Part shown: positions 61,949-64,000 of the stretch, one piece after another
How positions within the stretch are numbered: position 1 is the first letter of the stretch
Layout: each line of letters starts with the position of its first letter
Source: an uncultured Clostridia bacterium
Lineage (GTDB): Bacteria; Bacillota; Clostridia; TANB77; UBA1234
Reading direction: 5' to 3'
NCBI GenBank assembly: GCA_934149405.1
Contig: CAKPEV010000005.1
Span: 1 to 64,000 of the forward strand
Length of the DNA: 64,000 nt
Notes under the pieces: generated by a model
What the model saw: the letters and a program-made list of their open reading frames with translations, nothing else
Told to the model about the DNA's origin: nothing
Databases searched by the model: none
Translations under genes and position numbers: made by a program

Positions 61949-63829
61949 GTTATAGTTCCTTGTTACATTCTGATATGATATAATCTCCTTGTTTTAAGGC
62001 ATGACTACCATATTGTTATAGTTCCTTGTTACATTCTGATATGATATAATTAACGTTAGTTATAATGATTGTGTCTTTATGTTATAGTTCCTTGTTACAT
62101 TCTGATATGATATAATGTAAAAACAAAAGAAGTTGACTCAAGTATAGTTATAGTTCCTTGTTACATTCTGATATGATATAATAAAAGAAATGAAATCAAA
62201 AAAGAGATTATTGTTATAGTTCCTTGTTACATTCTGATATGATATAATCATATCAACTGGATATGAACATATCGGATAGTTATAGTTCCTTGTTACATTC
62301 TGATATGATATAATAAGCAAAAGCTTTAAAAGTCTACATCCTCCGTTATAGTTCCTTGTTACATTCTGATATGATATAATTAATAATGATTTTAATAATT
62401 TTGCTGATAGGTTATAGTTCCTTGTTACATTCTGATATGATATAATAATTGATACTGGAACTATAATTCCAACACCGTTATAGTTCCTTGTTACATTCTG
62501 ATATGATATAATCATAAGGAATCAAACGTTTTTCATTCTCATGTTATAGTTCCTTGTTACATTCTGATATGATATAATTTCCACAACCCTGCTTACCACA
62601 AAAACAGTGTTATAGTTCCTTGTTACATTCTGATATGATATAATCCACTTATCAGAAGTACTTGAAAGATTAATGTTATAGTTCCTTGTTACATTCTGAT
62701 ATGATATAATTGCAATATTGGGAATTACAGGAGTTATTGAGTTATAGTTCCTTGTTACATTCTGATATGATATAATTTATCATTAACGGTGCAAACGGAG
62801 CAACAGTTATAGTTCCTTGTTACATTCTGATATGATATAATAATTGGATAAAGACATGTAAAGATAAAAGAGTTATAGTTCCTTGTTACATTCTGATATG
62901 ATATAATCCCGCTATTTAAAGCCCAGAACTAAGCAAAGTTATAGTTCCTTGTTACATTCTGATATGATATAATTGTAATAGCATCATATTCTGTCTGTGT
63001 TCGTTATAGTTCCTTGTTACATTCTGATATGATATAATATAAAACTATCTTGAATTCCATTTAACAAAGTTATAGTTCCTTGTTACATTCTGATATGATA
63101 TAATTCTGTCAAAATCATATATATTGGCACTTGCGTTATAGTTCCTTGTTACATTCTGATATGATATAATCTCTAGGTGCAACATATTCATTTTGAAGAG
63201 TTATAGTTCCTTGTTACATTCTGATATGATATAATCACTCCTTTTTAAATAATTAAATAATAGATGTTATAGTTCCTTGTTACATTCTGATATGATATAA
63301 TATCAATTGCAATATCCAATTACAGTCAGCAGTTATAGTTCCTTGTTACATTCTGATATGATATAATCATATCAACTGGATATGAACATATCGGATAGTT
63401 ATAGTTCCTTGTTACATTCTGATATGATATAATTTTCCAGCGCGGGTTGACACCAACACGCACGTTATAGTTCCTTGTTACATTCTGATATGATATAATA
63501 TCAACTAAAATTCGAGCCATTTAAACACCGTTATAGTTCCTTGTTACATTCTGATATGATATAATCTATGACAATGGCTTGGGGAAATGCTAATGGTTAT
63601 AGTTCCTTGTTACATTCTGATATGATATAATCTCTCGCACTTCGAGTAGTGCTAATCTCTAGTTATAGTTCCTTGTTACATTCTGATATGATATAATTAA
63701 TAATGATTTTAATAATTTTGCTGATAGGTTATAGTTCCTTGTTACATTCTGATATGATATAATTCAGGACTAGACAGTTCGGGAACATCAGCGGTTATAG
63801 TTCCTTGTTACATTCTGATATGATATAAT
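61949..63829 (+). CRISPR. CRISPR array, 29 repeats of 36 bp and 28 spacers (type II-C-like)
   Basis: All 29 repeats read the same by eye, beginning GTTATAGTTCC and ending TGATATGATATAAT. Spacers are 30 bases except three of 29 (starting 62777, 62974 and 63171). The GTTRTAG start and the promoter-like end are typical of type II repeats, most like II-C. Each repeat ends in an extended -10 box (TG-A-TATAAT, repeat bases 28-36), so each unit may be transcribed from its own promoter; initiation would fall about 7 bases into the spacer, leaving about 23-24 bases of guide, as known for Neisseria. Two spacers occur twice: the one at 62249 again at 63368, and the one at 62381 again at 63698. cas9, cas1 and tracrRNA are not in the window. 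Confidence 0.98.
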
Positions 63830-63880
63830 GTGTGGTTCTATAATGTTTACAGCAGAGTACTTTCAAGGATTATTCGTAAT

Positions 63881-63919
63881 AAAAAAGCAGCTATTTTTTG
63901 TGTAAATAGTTGCTTTTTT
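63881..63919. terminator. Bidirectional terminator between the array and cas2
   Basis: AAAAAAGCAGCTATTT pairs with AAATAGTTGCTTTTTT (one G-U), flanked by A and T tracts. It would stop array transcripts running right and cas transcripts running left. Confidence 0.85.
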
Positions 63920-63927
63920 ATTGTTTT

Positions 63928-64000
63928 TTAAAATATTGATAATTGTTCTGCATTGATTTTTCTCTCCCTTATTGTCTTTTTTCCTATTAGTATTTCCATA
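63928..64000 (-). CDS. cas2: Probable cas2, C-terminal end only
   Basis: A minus-strand frame enters from the right edge and stops at 63928-63930. The last 23 residues include MEILIGKKTIRERK and end NAEQLSIF. This resembles the end of type II Cas2 proteins (a 'xMEILIGxx' strand and a tail closing in 'xQLxxF'). The position, with its 3' end facing the array and a terminator between, fits cas9-cas1-cas2 running leftwards towards the array. Only about a quarter of a Cas2 is visible, so the call is tentative. Confidence 0.6.
   Translation of the reverse strand, partial: MEILIGKKTIRERKINAEQLSIF

Noticed and set aside
62138..63520. Long minus-strand frames inside the array, with repeated ISYQNVTRNYN
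   Set aside because: They are translations of the CRISPR repeats; the repeating peptide simply reflects the 66-base period. No ribosome site.

Overview
The window is AT-rich (about 27% G+C in the chromosomal line I counted) and carries a typical Bacillota/Clostridia core: a glycine T-box with alpha2-type GlyRS, pyruvate phosphate dikinase, AddAB, dnaG-rpoD, SpoVG, MreB, MurC, ComEC and strong AGGAGG ribosome sites. I read it as an uncultured or little-studied member of the Clostridia; the order cannot be fixed from sequence alone. No rRNA or tRNA gene was seen.

Layout. 0-11 kb: glyS behind its T-box, two unfamiliar minus-strand genes of higher G+C, an ATP-grasp gene, ppdK, a divergent Ham1/RdgB-like gene, a CBS protein, an AI-2E family permease and a frameshifted DUF1980-type gene. 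11-28 kb: cmk, plsC, scpB, addB, a lipoprotein, addA, then a long inverted repeat, a near-perfect sigma-H promoter, dnaG-rpoD, an SH3 protein and comEC. 28-40 kb: an acyl-CoA synthetase, mreB, murC, spoVG (also with a sigma-H-like promoter), a three-gene ABC importer, a polysaccharide deacetylase, a Cys-rich unknown and a D,D-carboxypeptidase. 40.7-51.2 kb: a ten-gene cluster related to Tad/type IV pilus machinery but very divergent. 51-57.3 kb: VanW-like lipoprotein, a LexA-controlled YneA-like LysM protein, a Xer-type recombinase, and a compact operon of a glutathionylspermidine-synthetase-like ligase, an unknown protein and homospermidine synthase. 57.3-61.8 kb: a DUF2207 membrane protein, about 1.5 kb without genes, and two small unknown genes. 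61.9-64 kb: a CRISPR array of 29 identical 36-bp repeats, a bidirectional terminator, and the 3' end of what looks like cas2 running off the window.

The three things most worth a second look are: (1) the Tad-like cluster, with a membrane-anchored ATPase, a fused TadB/TadC-like platform, two degenerate MinD/TadZ-like proteins and pilin-like proteins sharing an N-terminal signature that lacks the usual prepilin cleavage pattern; (2) the homospermidine synthase/ATP-grasp operon, which could make an undescribed polyamine conjugate; (3) the CRISPR array, where every repeat ends in an extended -10 promoter (type II-C style) and a degenerate repeat lies at the transcription-upstream end. Regulatory logic is also legible: sigma-H-like promoters on dnaG-rpoD and spoVG, and a LexA box on the YneA-like gene.
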